The translations under genes were made by a program, and so were the position numbers. A DNA stretch of 6,771 nt from Puniceicoccales bacterium (GTDB lineage Bacteria; Verrucomicrobiota; Verrucomicrobiia; Opitutales; LL51), in assembly GCA_031276935.1 (NCBI GenBank), contig JAISMD010000066.1, positions 1 through 6,771 on the forward strand. The letters run 5' to 3'. The stretch's first letter is position 1; each line of letters begins with the position of its first letter. Positions 6,096-6,771 of the stretch are shown here, piece by piece. A model generated the notes under the pieces. That model was not told where the DNA came from. It did not search any database and saw only the letters and a list, made by a program, of their open reading frames with translations.

Positions 6096-6771
6096 ATGAG
6101 GGTCTATGTTCACACGCACGGTTGTCGGTTGAATGCAGCCGAATCGCGTCACTGGATCGAAGAATTGGAGTCCCAGGGCTTGACCGTTACTGAAAAAATG
6201 GACGAAACGGTTAACGTTGCGATCGTAAATTCCTGTGCCGTTACCGACGAAGCGGAATCGAAATGTAGGCAATCCATTCGCCAAATTATTCGCATACAAC
6301 CTGAAGTTGGGCTTATTATTACGGGTTGCATGGTGGAGCGGAATCCCCAGGCTCTGCTCCGCGCACATCACCGCTTACTCATCCTCGGGAATGGGGAAAA
6401 ACATCGCCTCGTTACCCATATCCGAGATTTGGCCCGGGGGAAGATAATTGCTCCGATAATTCGTCCGATTCTCGCCAAAGAGGATTTCACTTTGCCCTGC
6501 GTCTTAGAAAAAGATTACCCTAAGCGTTACAATTTAAAGATTCAGGAGGGCTGTGATTTCGGTTGTTCCTACTGTATTATTCCGCGGTTAAGGGGGAAGG
6601 GGCGTAGCCGTGATTTTGGAAATCTGTTGGAAGACGCTCGGATACACGTCCAAAAAGGGGTGAAGGAAATCGTGTTAACGGGCATTAATGTTGGTTTATA
6701 CGGCAATGATTCGAAGCATTTATCCGACGTCATTACCGCGCTCAATGACCTACCCGGATTGGAACGCATCC
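6096..6771 (+). CDS. mtaB: MtaB-type tRNA t6A37 methylthiotransferase, 5' part (runs off the window)
   Basis: This radical-SAM enzyme carries two Fe-S clusters. Known family members add a methylthio group to t6A at position 37 of ANN-decoding tRNAs, making ms2t6A. The first 225 residues are present. The N-terminal UPF0004 domain has its three cluster cysteines: C10 in HGCRLN, C47 in VNSCAVTDEAESKCRQ and C78 in ITGCMVERNP. The radical-SAM domain starts with the CxxxCxxC motif in GCDFGCSYCIIPRLRGKGRS (C153, C157, C160). LTGINVGLYG (194-203) then follows, which favours MtaB over MiaB (MiaB typically has LGQNVN there). The ATG has a good Shine-Dalgarno sequence. The rest of the radical-SAM domain and any TRAM domain lie beyond the window, where a family length near 430 residues would be expected. 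It could be co-transcribed with murE. Confidence 0.93.
   Translation, partial: MRVYVHTHGCRLNAAESRHWIEELESQGLTVTEKMDETVNVAIVNSCAVTDEAESKCRQSIRQIIRIQPEVGLIITGCMVERNPQALLRAHHRLLILGNGEKHRLVTHIRDLARGKIIAPIIRPILAKEDFTLPCVLEKDYPKRYNLKIQEGCDFGCSYCIIPRLRGKGRSRDFGNLLEDARIHVQKGVKEIVLTGINVGLYGNDSKHLSDVITALNDLPGLERI

Overview
The window carries a small stretch of an AT-leaning bacterial chromosome. Housekeeping genes dominate its right three quarters, and a decaying accessory gene lies on the left. The MurE ligase has the DNPR motif typical of meso-diaminopimelate specificity, which points to a diderm-type, DAP-containing peptidoglycan. Several start codons lack a Shine-Dalgarno sequence. Together with a large unassigned secreted protein and a secreted ankyrin-repeat relic, this is compatible with a host-associated member of the PVC group (for example Verrucomicrobiota), but that placement is a low-confidence inference.

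Layout, left to right: (1) an acidic orphan ORF (39-434, +) whose frame stays open to the window edge, followed by its own hairpin terminator. (2) A convergent minus-strand pseudogene (544-1289) for an exported ankyrin-repeat protein. It is broken by two +1 frameshifts, an in-frame TGA and probably a lost start codon, yet its promoter-like -35 and its terminator are still visible. (3) An AT-rich gap, then a minus-strand tRNA with anticodon CAU that resembles tRNA-Ile2 (ileX type) rather than tRNA-Met. (4) A divergent plus-strand block: an RluA-family pseudouridine synthase (1597-2340), a 698-residue secreted protein of unknown function (2392-4488) ending in a strong intrinsic terminator, murE (4547-5995), and the 5' part of an MtaB-type methylthiotransferase (6096 to the window end).

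Two themes connect the block. The first is decoding and RNA modification: a lysidine-dependent tRNA-Ile2, a pseudouridine synthase and a t6A37 methylthiotransferase. The second is the cell envelope: MurE and the exported 698-residue protein. I found no CRISPR array, insertion sequence, integrase or multi-gene defence system. The points most worth checking are the decayed ankyrin gene, the internal duplication in the unknown secreted protein, and the terminator that abuts the murE start codon.
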